NCBI GenBank assembly: GCA_964028335.1
Contig: OZ034804.1
Coordinates: 39,919,574 to 39,983,573 of the forward strand
Length of the DNA stretch: 64,000 nucleotides
Direction: 5' to 3'
Source: Altica lythri
Taxonomy: Eukaryota; Arthropoda; Insecta; Coleoptera; Chrysomelidae
The notes below the pieces were generated by a model. That model had not been told where the DNA came from. It searched no databases and saw only the letters and a program-made list of their open reading frames with translations. Shown here piece after piece: positions 32,951 to 43,552 of this stretch. The translations under genes were made by a program, and so were the position numbers. Every line of letters begins with the position of its first letter. Within the stretch, counting starts at the first letter, position 1.

Positions 32951-33946
32951 TAACTAGCGGACCCGGCGAACTTCGCATCGCCTAACACTAATGTTTTTTC
33001 CATTTTATTTTTTATTTTTACGATTAATTTTTTGTATTTTTTATCATATTTTCTCGTTAGTTACTAGTTTTTACTATTATTTATAGTACTTTTTAATTTA
33101 TCGGTTAGGTATATTATATTTTAACTGCGCTACCTAACGGTGGCGTCATAGTTCTTGGGTAAGTAAGTTTTGCTCTTTTAAATATATGAGATATCAACTG
33201 CGCCACCGTACGGTGGCGTCATAGTACTTAATTATGTAAGAATTACAAGTGTAAATTTATATCATCTCAACTGCGCCACCTTAGGGTAGCGTCATAATGA
33301 TTAATTTCGTAATAAACGCGTCCGATCGCTGCAAAATTCAAAGTGCTATAAGGAAAATCGCGGCCTTCGTTGCCGCCGCCCCTGCCGGCCAATACCACCG
33401 CAAGCGCTACATCCCGCAATTTTAAATCTGCAATATCTTCGAAAATATTCATTTAAATCTTGTGCTGTAAGGGACCAAATAGATCTATATTAAATCAACA
33501 ATGTATTTAAGCTATTTAATTGGATAAGGATTAATGCTGTATTGGTTAAAATCGCTTCGAAAATTAGCCATTATTTGTCGTAAAAAGTAAATGACAAAAA
33601 AATGTTATTGTGGGATATCCATTAGAGATAGACATATACCATCGCGGAGTTTTCTGTAGACCTTTTCAATGTGTACAAATAATTAGTACATTATTTTGAT
33701 AAATCTCGTAGGGTTTGCAATGTAAGCGGAAAAAAATTGATAATTAACGACATCACATTAGAAACCTCAAAAATAACAGTATTTCTCCACTATTTAATGG
33801 ATGTTATTATACATATAAACCTTCCTCTTAAAGCACTCTATCTATTAAAAAAACCGCATCAAAATCCGTTGGGTAGTTTTAAAGATTTAAGCATACAAAG
33901 GGAAATAGGGACAGAAAAAGCGACTTTGTTTTATACTATGTATTGA
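32951..33946 (+). mobile_element. Unclassified interspersed repeat with internal tandem array
   Basis: It begins 'actagcggacccggcgaact', a start I recognise from dispersed arthropod repeats. It holds three 72-bp tandem units (33124-33302) shared with 5638-5990, then a G+C-rich patch (33355-33415). It ends in a conserved block with 'accgcatcaaaatccgttgg' and 'gcgactttgttttatactat'. A small minus-strand open frame (33267-33452) is not convincing. Helitron or SINE/LINE origin is possible; I cannot decide. Confidence 0.5.
33124..33302. repeat. Three-copy tandem repeat, about 72 bp
   Basis: Units start near 33126, 33197 and 33270. Each contains a GCCACC...GGTGGC hairpin (partly mutated in the first and third) and 'gtcatag', the same family as 5638-5990. 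Confidence 0.75.
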
Positions 33947-33949
33947 TAT

Positions 33950-35340
33950 TGATAAAGCTTTTTAAAGCACTAACTAGCTATTCTTTCACTAGTTGATTCA
34001 GTACCAATTTTATTTTATTTTTGATAATTTACCGAAATGTATCTATACATGTTTATCAATTTTTTAGACCAAATTTGTAATTGTCAATATTATTTTGTTT
34101 AAATGAAGGTATTCTGTGTTTTTTCTTTTCCTCTTCGTAATGACTATACATTTTTTTTACTCGGCTTTCTTATGGCATACCTGGATGCAAATTCGAGATT
34201 CAATGAATATATGTACTTTGTAAAAAGATTTAAAAAATGGATATTATTCACCTTGTTTAATATTTTTAAAATATTCTCTATTAATGCTATCAAAACAAGG
34301 ATTTTTCTGGAATCAACTGCATTAAATTCTTAAATTTTAAAATATTGCTTGTTTATAATAAATTAACACAAAATGTTATGGTATAAAAAAAGCTTCGTTA
34401 TTTAATGTTTGTATCTGTTTGATTTTTTTTATAAAACGCAGTGCCTGTGCTGCGTTATTTAAATAAAAATATATTCTAAAATATTTAAAATTCTCACACA
34501 ACCTTGTTTGTCATTTCCGGTCTGTATTTTGGTTAATAAATGAATAAATTAAGTTTAATGCTTAAACTAATAGCTTTTTAAGCTTCGTCGAAGTACATAA
34601 TCTGAGGTGATTAAGCGGGTGAGGCAATTTTTACCAAAATTTAGGTAAGGTAAGAATGTGAAAATTTAAAGATGCTGTTAATATCTATTCCGAAAAATAT
34701 AAATATAAAAAAAGCATAAAATGCTGATATAAAGTGCGAAATTTGTAAATTCTTCCATGTATTTTACCACATTCGACACTTTTAAACTTTTTAAATCTTT
34801 TGTTTTCTACAAAAAATATGTCGGCATTTTTAACTTTCGACATTTTTATCCTTCGGATTTTTTTTCTAACACGCTCGATAAAGTTAACAGTTTTGCATAA
34901 AGGTCATTTATCGGTTTCGCTTTGGCTTATAATAATATGCCATCTTAGGCACTTTTACGTTACTCGCCTTGTAAGAAAAAAAATACTACCTACTTTTGGC
35001 ATTTTTAAATTTCAGTGAAATTATTTTTTGCATTCTGGCGCTAAACTTTTTGTTATCTTTTAAATATAGTTATATTATTTTATTAAATTTAATACAAAGC
35101 CCACCAGCCCCATGAAGAACAAAGGAAAATAGCGAAATAACGGTTATGAAAAAAAAACGGTAGGTAAGTACTCAGCCTAGACCTTTTGTCCACCCTGGCC
35201 TAGACCTACTTTAGCCCTGATCTACGTAGTTGTTTTGTGTTGCCAAATTCTAAACCTGATCATAGTAAGTTAACTACAAAAATGTTATGTCAGAAGAAAA
35301 CTTCAAACTTTAAGCTCCAGAAATAATAATAAATCTAATT
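33950..35340. other. AT-rich stretch upstream of COX6C-like gene
   Basis: No coding similarity. 34800-35040 contains degenerate near-repeats around 'ggcatttttaa' and 'cgacatttt'. A promoter for the downstream gene would lie near the right end, but I see no clear TATA or initiator. Confidence 0.4.
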
Positions 35341-35344
35341 GAAA

Positions 35345-35581
35345 ATGGCTTGCAAGCAATGTGGAAAGCCATTTCAGAAACCGCAGCTACATGGTCTACT
35401 TAAAAAAAGAGCCCTAACAGGCGTATGTATTTCATTGTTTAATGTGGGCTTAATTGGTTTTTCTTTTAAAAAATTCATCAATGATCCTAAAAAGGAAACA
35501 AATAGAAAATTTTTTGAATCTTACGATATAGATGCAACATTTGAAAGACAAAGATCACGAGGTGTATTTAATTCTTGCTAA
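35345..35581 (+). CDS. Cytochrome c oxidase subunit 6C-like protein
   Basis: A 78-residue intact frame from ATG 35345. It matches the layout of COX6C, a small nuclear-encoded subunit of respiratory complex IV in the mitochondrial inner membrane: KPQLHGLL near residue 12 (family: KP.LRGLL), a basic segment, one membrane helix at about 24-42 (TGVCISLFNVGLIGFSF), then DPKKETNRKFFESYD and FERQRSRGVFNSC, equivalent to the family's ..KK..Y..FY..YD...FE.MR..G.FQS. Length fits (about 75 residues). There is no intron. The N-terminus with two Cys residues (ACKQCGKP) is unusual. It could be the functional gene, a paralogue or a young retrocopy; I see no poly(A) tract or flanking repeat. Confidence 0.75.
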   Translation: MACKQCGKPFQKPQLHGLLKKRALTGVCISLFNVGLIGFSFKKFINDPKKETNRKFFESYDIDATFERQRSRGVFNSC

Positions 35582-35589
35582 AATCATTA

Positions 35590-36295
35590 TTTAGGTTTGT
35601 AATAGTTTTTAGTTTTGTAAAATGGTTTTTATGTAATTAAATTTATTTTGTTTAGATGACTTAAAATTAAATGTAAATATTGTTTTATTTATAAATAACG
35701 GCTTTTTGCAATCAATTTACTCGACAATTAAACAGACTTCCACCCTGACCGTATTCTATGGGTCAAAATAGATAGAAAAAAAAAAACTGAAAGAAGGTGA
35801 TTGGGACGGCTGCTGCTTTATGATTATAACTCAATTTGTATAAATTTAAAGGTTAAACTAATTAAACATTTATGAACTTACTGCACATAAGTTATAGTAA
35901 TATGGATAGTCACGTTATTGGATATTTAAAGAGAGGACAGTGGCAACATTCCACTCGTGGATGGAAAATGAAATCATTTTCACCATGGTGAACATTTTAA
36001 TAGTCTTGAAAATTATATATCTAAAATTAATAAAATATTATTTAAAAATCTGGTAAGTAACTTTATTTTAATGTTTAAATAAAGCGCTAAATATTAAGAA
36101 ATAAAAAGAGGTGGATATCTACAGAATAAAACACTTCTGCTTTAAAATAGGAGGATTTGACTGACAATGTTTTCTTACTTTTACGTTATAATTACTTAAT
36201 TATTTGAACTGTGCATACTGTACGTTCTCTCTCCATATATAATACTTTAAAATAACCAACTCTAATTTTTTTACCAGCCTAATGGTAAAAATAGT
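35590..36295. other. 3' flank of COX6C-like gene; no other gene
   Basis: AT-rich. Poly(A)-signal variants such as 'aattaaa' occur within about 60-90 bp of the stop codon. Nothing else is identified. Confidence 0.45.
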
Positions 36296-36302
36296 AGTTT
36301 AT

Positions 36303-36630
36303 GTAACAAGTCCCGAAAGTGCTCTTTTACTGGACGAGTGAGCAATTGCAGGGCGAGCTGCAGGCGAGTCCTGCAAGCCTGCCAGTCCAGTAAAAGCACT
36401 TTTGGGACGTATTACGTACAATATTTTTTTTAAACTTTCCAGAATTTAGTAATTTCCAGTTTATTTGTGGGTCAGAAAATCTCATTTTGTCGGAACGGGC
36501 CAGAAAATTATTGTGATAGTCCGGTAAAAGCTTTTACCGGACTCATTTTTGTTTTCTGGCCTTGTCCGACAAAACGAGTTTTTCTGACCTAAAAATAAAC
36601 CGGAAAGTACTAATTTCTGGCCGGTTTAAA
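36303..36630. repeat. Double-hairpin repeat family R2, copy 2
   Basis: Same two-palindrome structure as 26291-26590, with an extra small palindrome (gtccggtaaaagcttttaccgg, 36519-36540) in the centre that copy 1 lacks. Confidence 0.75.
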
Positions 36631-36649
36631 CAAAAATATTACATAAGTA

Positions 36650-36920
36650 AAAAAATATTTAAATTTTAAATTCTGCAAAATTATTAATTTTTAAGTTTTA
36701 AATCACTTCACAATAAATGCGATTTTTAAGCCTATTAAAACGAGTGAAATAGACAATTGTTGCCCGGTTTGTAAGATAGTCGCTTGATACTCATGAGTGT
36801 AAAGTTTCCACACACTATGCTAATTGTAGATAATTTGATTTTTATATCGATTTGTGTGCTGTAAATAGAATGCAATTTATAAAGTTCTTGTCATTAATTT
36901 AAACTGTTAAGGATTTCACT
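36650..36920. other. AT-rich spacer
   Basis: No gene or repeat is seen between the R2 repeat and the palindromic MITE. Confidence 0.4.
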
Positions 36921-36924
36921 AAAA

Positions 36925-37501
36925 TTAGTCCGGGTTCCCACGTGGTAAAAAAGGCATAAAGAATAACCGGCTGAAACTTTCAGAATCGCTTAATTGCACT
37001 TAGACCTACAAACTTCCATAGCAACAATATCGATGGATGGGGCGTTTTTTCTTCAGCAGCGGTCAAACATGTCGAAAGATATAACCCTCCCCGGAGTGAT
37101 GGATAACCGATTTATTTTTTGTGAATCAACAGTTTTTTATTATTACTACATAATAAAATACGTGACCTACAAAAAGAGGAGGGCGTTTGGCGGGGCCTAC
37201 GCGCTTAACATGTAATAGTTACGACTGCCAACGACTTAACAAATAACCAGTTAACGCCCTCTTCTTTTGTAGGTCACATAAAATAATAAAAAACTGTTGA
37301 TTCACAAAAAATAAATCGGTAATCCATCACTCTGGGGAGAGTTATAACTTTCGACATGTTTGACCACTGCTGAAGAAAAAACGCCCCATCCATCGATATT
37401 GTCGCTATGGAAGTTTGTAGGTCTAAGTGCAATTAAGCGATTCTGAAAGTTTCAGCCGGTTATTCTTTATGCCTTTTTTACCACGTGGGAACCCGGACTA
37501 A
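36925..37501. mobile_element. Palindromic MITE, about 577 bp
   Basis: The two halves are near-perfect inverted repeats of each other: TTAGTCCGGGTTCCCACG at left and its complement at right, continuing inward about 250 bp per side through 'aaacttccatag', 'ggatggggcg' and 'tgacctacaaaa'. The centre near 37195-37240 is unpaired. No transposase. The open frame at 36994-37215 is incidental. The superfamily is not recognised. Confidence 0.75.
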
Positions 37502-38338
37502 AAAGTTTGGTTTAAAAGTTTCAAAAGCGACAACTATTAATCAATAAAGGAATCAACATTTAAACTCCATTTGAATATTTCTTTTTATTTACAAAAAAAA
37601 AATTCATTTTTTGTTTCCAATTGAAGCTGACCTGTCAGTGTATATTGTTTTAATGGAAAAAAACGAATTTAAAATTCTTTGTTTTGAAAGGTTTTAAGAG
37701 CAACAGAAATTTATACAAAAATGCTTAAAGTGTTAAAGGAATCTGCTTCTTAATTTGTAACTGGGCATCGATGGGTTTTAAAATACAGTGTTCGTACAAG
37801 CGTCGAAGATGAACCATGGATAGGACTACTAAAAAGTCCAAGAACACCAGAAATCATTGAGCAAGTCTATGATATTGCTTGACCAAGCATTAAATTGCTA
37901 AAACCATAGGCATATCAGATGAACCCATATTTTCACGAAGAATTGCATATGAAAAGGCTGTTCGTAAAGTTATATGCGCATTCGTAAATAATTTAACAAA
38001 AACTGAATTAAAAACAAATTTCTCAGCGTAATTTGGAGTGTTTTAAGCAAAATAAAACCGATTTTGAACACCTATATTTGGCTTCCTCCGACTATTACCT
38101 ATTCAAAAACTAGAAACAAGTTCTTCGTAGAAAGCGTTTTTTTTTTAATAAAGAAGCTAGTGCAACCGTTAACCGTAGAACAATATTTTGCAGAGCTTCC
38201 GGAAAATGATGGTATCAAATTACTGGAGAATAATTGGAATACTTATGTTTAAGGTGAAGGAGATTATATTAAGAAAAAAAAATTATTAGAAAATATACTT
38301 TCCTTTATTTTTGCTTTTAAAACTTTTTAACCAAACTG
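37501..38338 (+). pseudogene. mariner deletion derivative
   Basis: Terminal inverted repeats AGTTTGGTTTAAAAGTTT and AAAACTTTTTAACCAAACT, with TA on both sides (37499-37500 and 38339-38340). Remnants of the N-terminal DNA-binding region read SVEDEPWIG and SPRTPEIIEQV (about 37805-37870), then ISDEPIFSRRIA. The C-terminal block appears near 38085-38250 (YYLFKN, EYFAELPENDGIKLLENNWNTYV-like in mixed frames). The catalytic middle is missing, so it is a non-autonomous internally deleted copy. It sits directly beside the palindromic MITE. Confidence 0.7.
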
Positions 38339-38339
38339 T

Positions 38340-38550
38340 ACCATGGCAAAAATAGCAGAGCTTGCGGTCGTAGTCAACTATAGTTTTCTCCCGAGAAAAT
38401 AAAGTAACTACCTTTCCGCCTTGGTATCCTATCTAATATTTTATCTATTTTGGAATAATATGGCTTTTATGCCAATGGACTATAATGGATTTTGACGTTT
38501 TATATAAATTAAAATCATTATCTCTAACTGAAATGTATGAAATATTATAA
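38340..38550. other. Spacer
   Basis: No gene seen. Confidence 0.4.
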
Positions 38551-38552
38551 AC

Positions 38553-39192
38553 TAGCAGCCCGCCCCGGCTTTGCACGGGGATTAAACAAAAATAACAAAA
38601 GCCATTAAATTTATTGGGTCAACGTTTCCCTGTAAACAATATTACATGTTGTTTTATTTTCTGGCAGCAAAAAATATTCTGGCCATGTTTCAAAGTTCTA
38701 AAAGCTAAAGATTGGAAGATACGAATTTTTTAAATATTTAACGCCCCCGCTCAACCCTCTGGGGGTGGAAAATCATAAAAATTAGTTATTAGCGAATTCA
38801 AACATTACAAAAGAAATATTCCGGCCTAGTTCTAAAAGCTATGAGTGGGAAAAAATAATTTTTTTTTAATTTTTAACGCCTCCGCACAGCCCTCTGGAGG
38901 TGAAATATTATAAAATTAGTTTTTAGTAAATTCAAACATGCTAAAAAGAATATCCTGGTTAAGTTTTATACCTAAAAGAGCTATAGTTTAAAAATGTGAA
39001 TTTTTCATTGTTGACACACCCGCAAAACCCCTTGTGGGTGGAATTTCGTAAAATCCGTTCTTAGCTGACCTCTACATAGCAAAAGTAATATTCCTACCAA
39101 ATTTCAAGTCTCTAAGTCCTATGGTTCCCAAAATATCGTGATGAGTGAGTAGATACGTGGAAATCTCCTATATATATATATATATATATATA
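38553..39192. mobile_element. Unclassified interspersed repeat with (TA)n end
   Basis: It begins 'actagcagcccgccccggct', which I recognise as a start of dispersed invertebrate repeats. It contains three diverged units of about 130-170 bp, each with 'aacgcc(c/t)ccgc...accctctgg(g/a)ggtgga' followed by 'ttagttattag', and ends 'gatgagtgagtag' and (TA)n at 39172-39192. Noncoding. Class unknown. Confidence 0.55.
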
Positions 39193-39199
39193 GATTAGA

Positions 39200-39650
39200 A
39201 TTTTTAAATCTGTCTTATGATAGGTGTACAAATGGTTGCCCTAAACGTATCTGTGGGTGTTTTACTGTTTGTTAGTTTTGTATGTTAACATGATAGTAAT
39301 TATTGTGCAGCATAATGCTGATAACTTTTTTTATAATTAATTTTAATGAGTAATGGCAAATATATGACTAAAAATCTAAGATTTAAACATACTTGAAAAA
39401 ATTTGTATATATATTATTTGGATTAATGTTTTAACATCAATAAAATACGTTTAACTAGATTTTGTAACAACAAAAAAAAATGGATAATATAATAGTTGAT
39501 TTAGATTTACTTCTAATCACAATGTTGTTCGATTTGATACGATTTGTCAGAATTTCTGGACTGGAAATGTTATTGTGCGAACTTAGTAAGATGATTTAAT
39601 CTGCTTGAGTCACTGGAGTTGCATTAGTATTTCTTTATTTATTGGATTTT
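39200..39650. other. AT-rich stretch, no gene seen
   Basis: No coding similarity. Confidence 0.4.
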
Positions 39651-39655
39651 TAACT

Positions 39656-39731
<76 letters not shown>

Positions 39732-39788
39732 AAAGGGGTAAATTAACGGGCATGTACGCAAAAGGATCATAGGATTACGAGTAAGAAT

Positions 39789-39845
39789 GGTAACCGCAGA
39801 CATGCATGTTTCTGGCTCATTAGCCGTCATCAGTGCGGCATAACC
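39789..39845 (-). ncRNA. Type I hammerhead ribozyme (locus C, copy 1)
   Basis: Minus-strand copy with intact core, stems and GTC triplet. Predicted cleavage point at 39799, which with copy 2 gives a 381-nt unit. Confidence 0.86.
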
Positions 39846-40169
39846 AAGAAGAGTATTGCACTTGGCTAGCAAAAGTGTTAGGTACTTGGGAGCAAAGGAT
39901 GTTGGGGAAACATGTGTCAAGAAATACAAAAACAACGAACGCTCACACAGGAGTCCTATCGCCATTTTGTGCTTTCGGCCAGCTGTGCCAATGGGTTTTC
40001 GGCTAGCAACCAGCGTCGCCACGTTGGCAAAACGGACTCATTGTGTTTGAGTCGTTCCAAGCCCAGGATGTGAAACACAAAGGGTGCCAAGTATGCGTGT
40101 TTATGATAAACAAAAGGGGTAAATTAACGGGCATGTACGCAAAAGGATCATAGGATTACGAGTAAGAAT

Positions 40170-40226
40170 GGTAACCGCAGACATGCATGTTTCTGGCTCA
40201 TTAGCCGTCATCAGTGCGGCATAACC
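40170..40226 (-). ncRNA. Type I hammerhead ribozyme (locus C, copy 2)
   Basis: Minus-strand copy with intact core, stems and GTC triplet. Predicted cleavage point at 40180. Confidence 0.86.
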
Positions 40227-40232
40227 AAGAAG

Positions 40233-40500
40233 CATAATAACCATTATATAGCAGGGATGTCTCTTGATTAGTGACTTGAGAGACATAGCCTGTACTACAC
40301 TGACGAGCTCAAACAAGAGCGAAACACGTGTCTGTAGTTTGGTTTTGCCCTGATATAGGTTGAATGATATTTATATCTATTTATATGGCAGCATCCAAGG
40401 TGTCTTTTATAGTGTTAGAAATTTCTAACCGACACCATTTCAGTTCAAAACTGAAATTATTACTATTGACAGTATGGCATTAGATACTTTATGTATCATC
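40233..40500. other. Spacer between hammerhead loci C and D
   Basis: Non-repeat DNA about 270 bp long, without coding similarity. Confidence 0.4.
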
Positions 40501-40538
40501 TTTGGACATTTTTAGACTGTCACAAAATGCTTTGTTCG

Positions 40539-40584
<46 letters not shown>

Positions 40585-40609
40585 CTGCAACTCCACTATT
40601 GACTTCACG

Positions 40610-40700
<91 letters not shown>

Positions 40701-40976
40701 TATATATTATAATACGCGTTTTCTCGGCACCTTGTTTATTTCATCTCCTGGGCTTGGAACGACTCAATCACAGTGAGTCCGTTTCGCCAACGCGGCGACG
40801 CTGGTTGCTAGCCGAAAACCCATTGGCACAGCTGGCCGAAAGCATAAAATGGCGATAGGACTCCTGTGTGAGCGTTCGTTGTTTTTATGTTTTTGTGTTT
40901 CTTTACACATGTTTTCCCAACATCCTTTGCTCCCAAGTACCCAACACTTTTGCTAGTCAAGTGCAATACCCTACTT

Positions 40977-41033
40977 GGTTATGCCGCACTGATGACGGCT
41001 AATGAGCCAGAAACATGCATGTCTGCGGTTACC
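40977..41033 (+). ncRNA. Type I hammerhead ribozyme (locus D, copy 1)
   Basis: Plus-strand copy with intact core and stems. Predicted cleavage after C41023. Confidence 0.87.
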
Positions 41034-41363
41034 ATTCCTACTTGTAACCATAATCCTTTCTTGCGTTACATGCCCGTTATCCCCCTTTGTTTATTATAAT
41101 ACGCGTTTTCTCGGCACCTTGTTTATTTCATCTCCTGGGCTTAGAACGACTCAATCACAGTGAGTCCGTTTCGCCAACGCGGCGACGCTGGTTGCTAGCC
41201 GAAAACTCATTGGCACAACTGGCCGAAAGCACAAAATGGCGATAGGACTCCTGTGTGAGCGTTCGTTGTTTTTATGTTTTTGTGTTTCTTTTCACATGTT
41301 TCCCCAACATCCTTTGCTCCCAAGTACCCAACACTTTTGCTAGTCAAGTGCAATACCCTACTT

Positions 41364-41420
41364 GGTTATGCCGCACTGATGACGGCTAATGAGCCAGAAA
41401 CATGCATGTCTGCGGTTACC
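41364..41420 (+). ncRNA. Type I hammerhead ribozyme (locus D, copy 2)
   Basis: Plus-strand copy with intact core and stems. Predicted cleavage after C41410; with copy 1 it would release a 387-nt RNA. Confidence 0.87.
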
Positions 41421-41475
41421 ATTCCTACTTGTAACCATAATCCTTTGTTGCGTTACATGCCCGTTATCCCCCTTT

Positions 41476-41521
<46 letters not shown>

Positions 41522-41524
41522 GTA

Positions 41525-42216
41525 TTTCTTTTAATTTCCCTAATGTTTTTGCGTTAAACGAGGAGCAAACCTTCTACAAAAGTAGTTTCTATTACTTTTA
41601 TTAACATAATAGTAATAGTAACTGGTGTATACATATTTAAAATATTGTAGCGTTTTAAAAAACCCAAATAATTAAAATTCTTTTTTTTTCAATTTGTTTA
41701 AATCTAAGCCGACCCTCTAGGCATAACATATTAGATAGAACATTTTAGAACACGAAAATCTAACGAACTTTTCAAAGTAAAGTATTGATTTTTTCCATTG
41801 ACCAATCTGATTTTATGGTTAAGATCAGGTGAGTTAAGCGAGGGTAGCTGACGCGTCTTTCTGGTTGCTAAGAGAAATTCATTCTAGGGCGGTGGTCGAG
41901 CTGAGAAGGACTTGACACACTTAGTTAGAATCTTCCCGGTTTTTTTATTACCTTTTTCTCATAAAATATTAGTGTTTCTAGTGCCGATTAAATAAGTTAG
42001 TGGTTTATCATAAGTGGTTTTGTGAATGCCACCTGTAATTACCTGTGGATGAGGCTAATGAAAAGCCGAATTTTACCGTATTTCCGAGATTAAGCTTGGA
42101 CGTTGATCTAGTCACTCAGGAGCCATTTGTAAGTCTTTTTATTTTATCGTTACTATTTTTACTACAAGAAAAAAGAGTACTGTTTCTTTCTTTGGATATT
42201 GGATTTAATTGTATTC
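41525..42216. other. No firm gene
   Basis: AT-rich. A 30-codon open stretch (42039-42128) ends at a strong donor, TTT|GTAAGT, but no acceptor or start is in frame, so I do not call an exon. Confidence 0.4.
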
Positions 42217-42229
42217 AATATTAATAATA

Positions 42230-42999
42230 GAAATTCTTCTTAGAATTTCTAAAAATAGAATCTGCAGCGAAAATTGTAGGCCTAGAAATAAATGAGAGTA
42301 AAACCAAGTACATGACCACATCAAGAACGGAGCGTAGGGATCGAATAGGACAAAATGTGACGATGGACCAATATAACTTCGAAAGAGTCCATGAATTTAA
42401 ATATCTAGGTGCCACTATCACGTCAGACAATAACATGACCAAGGAAATTAACATCAGAATACAAAGTGCCAATCGCTGCTGTTTTGCATTACAGAAAATA
42501 ATAAAATCCAAAAATGTATCTCGGACGACTAAAATAAGAATATACCACTCCATTGTAAGACCGATTATGACGTACGCTTGTGAGACCTGGACCATGACGA
42601 AACAGAACGAAAACAGATTGAGGATTGCAGAGAGGAAAATCCTACGGAGTATATACGGGCCTACACGGGATGAAACTACGCAACAGTATCGTAGTAGAAA
42701 AAACAGGGAAATAGAAGAACTATATGACCAACCGGACATTGTAAAAATAATTAAAGCGGAAAGACTGAGATGGGCCGGCCATGTCAAAAGACAGGAAGAT
42801 GGAAGAGCTGTCAAATTAGTATAGGAGCAGGCCCCGACCGGTAGAAGACCATTAGGAAGACCACGGCTACGGTGGAAAGGCAACATAGCATCAGATCTTA
42901 GAGCTCTGAATATCACGGAAGCAGAAGAGCTAATGATGGACAGAGTCTTATGGAGGGGAATTGTTGAGTCAGCCAAGACCCATCCTGGGTTGTAAGAGC

Positions 43000-43046
<47 letters not shown>
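42230..43046 (+). pseudogene. 5'-truncated RTE-clade LINE with (AG)n tail
   Basis: A perfect 13-bp target-site duplication, AATATTAATAATA (42217-42229 and 43047-43059), brackets it. The frame covering 42312-42824 gives the C-terminal part of an RTE reverse transcriptase: FKYLGATITSDNN, IRIQSANRCCFAL, IYHSIVRPIMTYACETW, ERKILRSIYGP, IKAERLRWAGHVKR. It ends at a TAG (42822-42824); translation past it continues into the usual 'GRRPLGRPRLRW' segment, so one nonsense change shortens it. The 3' tail is (AG)n, 43007-43046. The palm motif and endonuclease are absent. Confidence 0.85.
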
Positions 43047-43051
<5 letters not shown>

Positions 43052-43059
43052 TAATAATA

Positions 43060-43550
43060 TCTACGTACCAAGAGTTAAAGTAATAAGTGGCCGTAAAACT
43101 CAGAGTGTGACTCAGTTTTTTTGAAAAGCCGGTGACTGTTAATTTAGTATTGAAGATGGGTCTTAATTGTATTCAATATTGATAATACCTAAGCATCAAG
43201 ATTTAAAGTAATAAGTGACCGTGACGCACAGTGTGATTCAGTTTTTTTTGAAAAGCGTTTTATTACTAAATTTTTTTTATCTGTATCTCTTATATGTATG
43301 TCTATAATTAAAAATGGTTGTGTAAGTACTCTTTTAAGTAGAGTTAATACAAAAGCAAAAGGTGATTCATATAATTTTTTTATCTAACTTTCATCTCCCT
43401 CACTTTTCGCTTAACAGGGTACACAAAAATAACAAAACAATATATCTAGCTGTTATTTTAAGTGTAACAAAAGATATGTTAATGAACTGATCACAAATGT
43501 GAGTAGTAATATGATTTACTGTTTCTGACATAGATATTTTTTATTTTTTA
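43060..43550. other. Tandem duplication disrupted by the RTE insertion
   Basis: 'taattgtattcaatatt(a/g)ataata' followed by 'gtaataagtg(g/a)ccgt' and 'tttgaaaagc' occurs once split across the RTE element (42206-42229 plus 43060-43130) and again at 43152-43258, giving a diverged tandem repeat of about 120 bp. No gene is seen beyond it. Confidence 0.5.
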
Positions 43551-43552
43551 AT

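Larger units (their letters stand above)
39655..40232 (-). mobile_element. Hammerhead repeat (retrozyme-like), locus C, two units
   Basis: (TA)n (39660-39730), then two minus-strand units with ribozymes at 39789-39845 and 40170-40226, 381 bp apart. The second unit breaks off at 'ataaccaagaa' (about 40231) into unrelated sequence. The inner unit is full length and contains the usual landmarks (agtcctatcgccattttgtg, gtcgttccaagcccaggatg). Confidence 0.75.
40505..41520 (+). mobile_element. Hammerhead repeat (retrozyme-like), locus D, two units
   Basis: Two (TA)n tracts (40541-40582 and 40612-40710), then a full unit and a second unit in direct orientation with ribozymes at 40977-41033 and 41364-41420, 387 bp apart, then (TA)n at 41480-41518. 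Both units carry 'cctgggctt(g/a)gaacgactca', 'gcgacgctggttgctagccg' and 'aatggcgataggactcctgt'. Open frames of 64-118 codons across the units are shared only because the DNA is conserved. Confidence 0.77.

Noticed and set aside
33267..33452. 61-codon minus-strand frame with Gly-rich centre
   Set aside because: Lies across the tandem array and a conserved block of a dispersed repeat, and has no recognisable domain.
42039..42128. Host exon ending at TTT|GTAAGT
   Set aside because: Open for only 30 codons, with no acceptor or in-frame ATG after the preceding stop.
42221..42976. 251-codon minus-strand frame
   Set aside because: Antisense shadow of the RTE reverse-transcriptase fragment.
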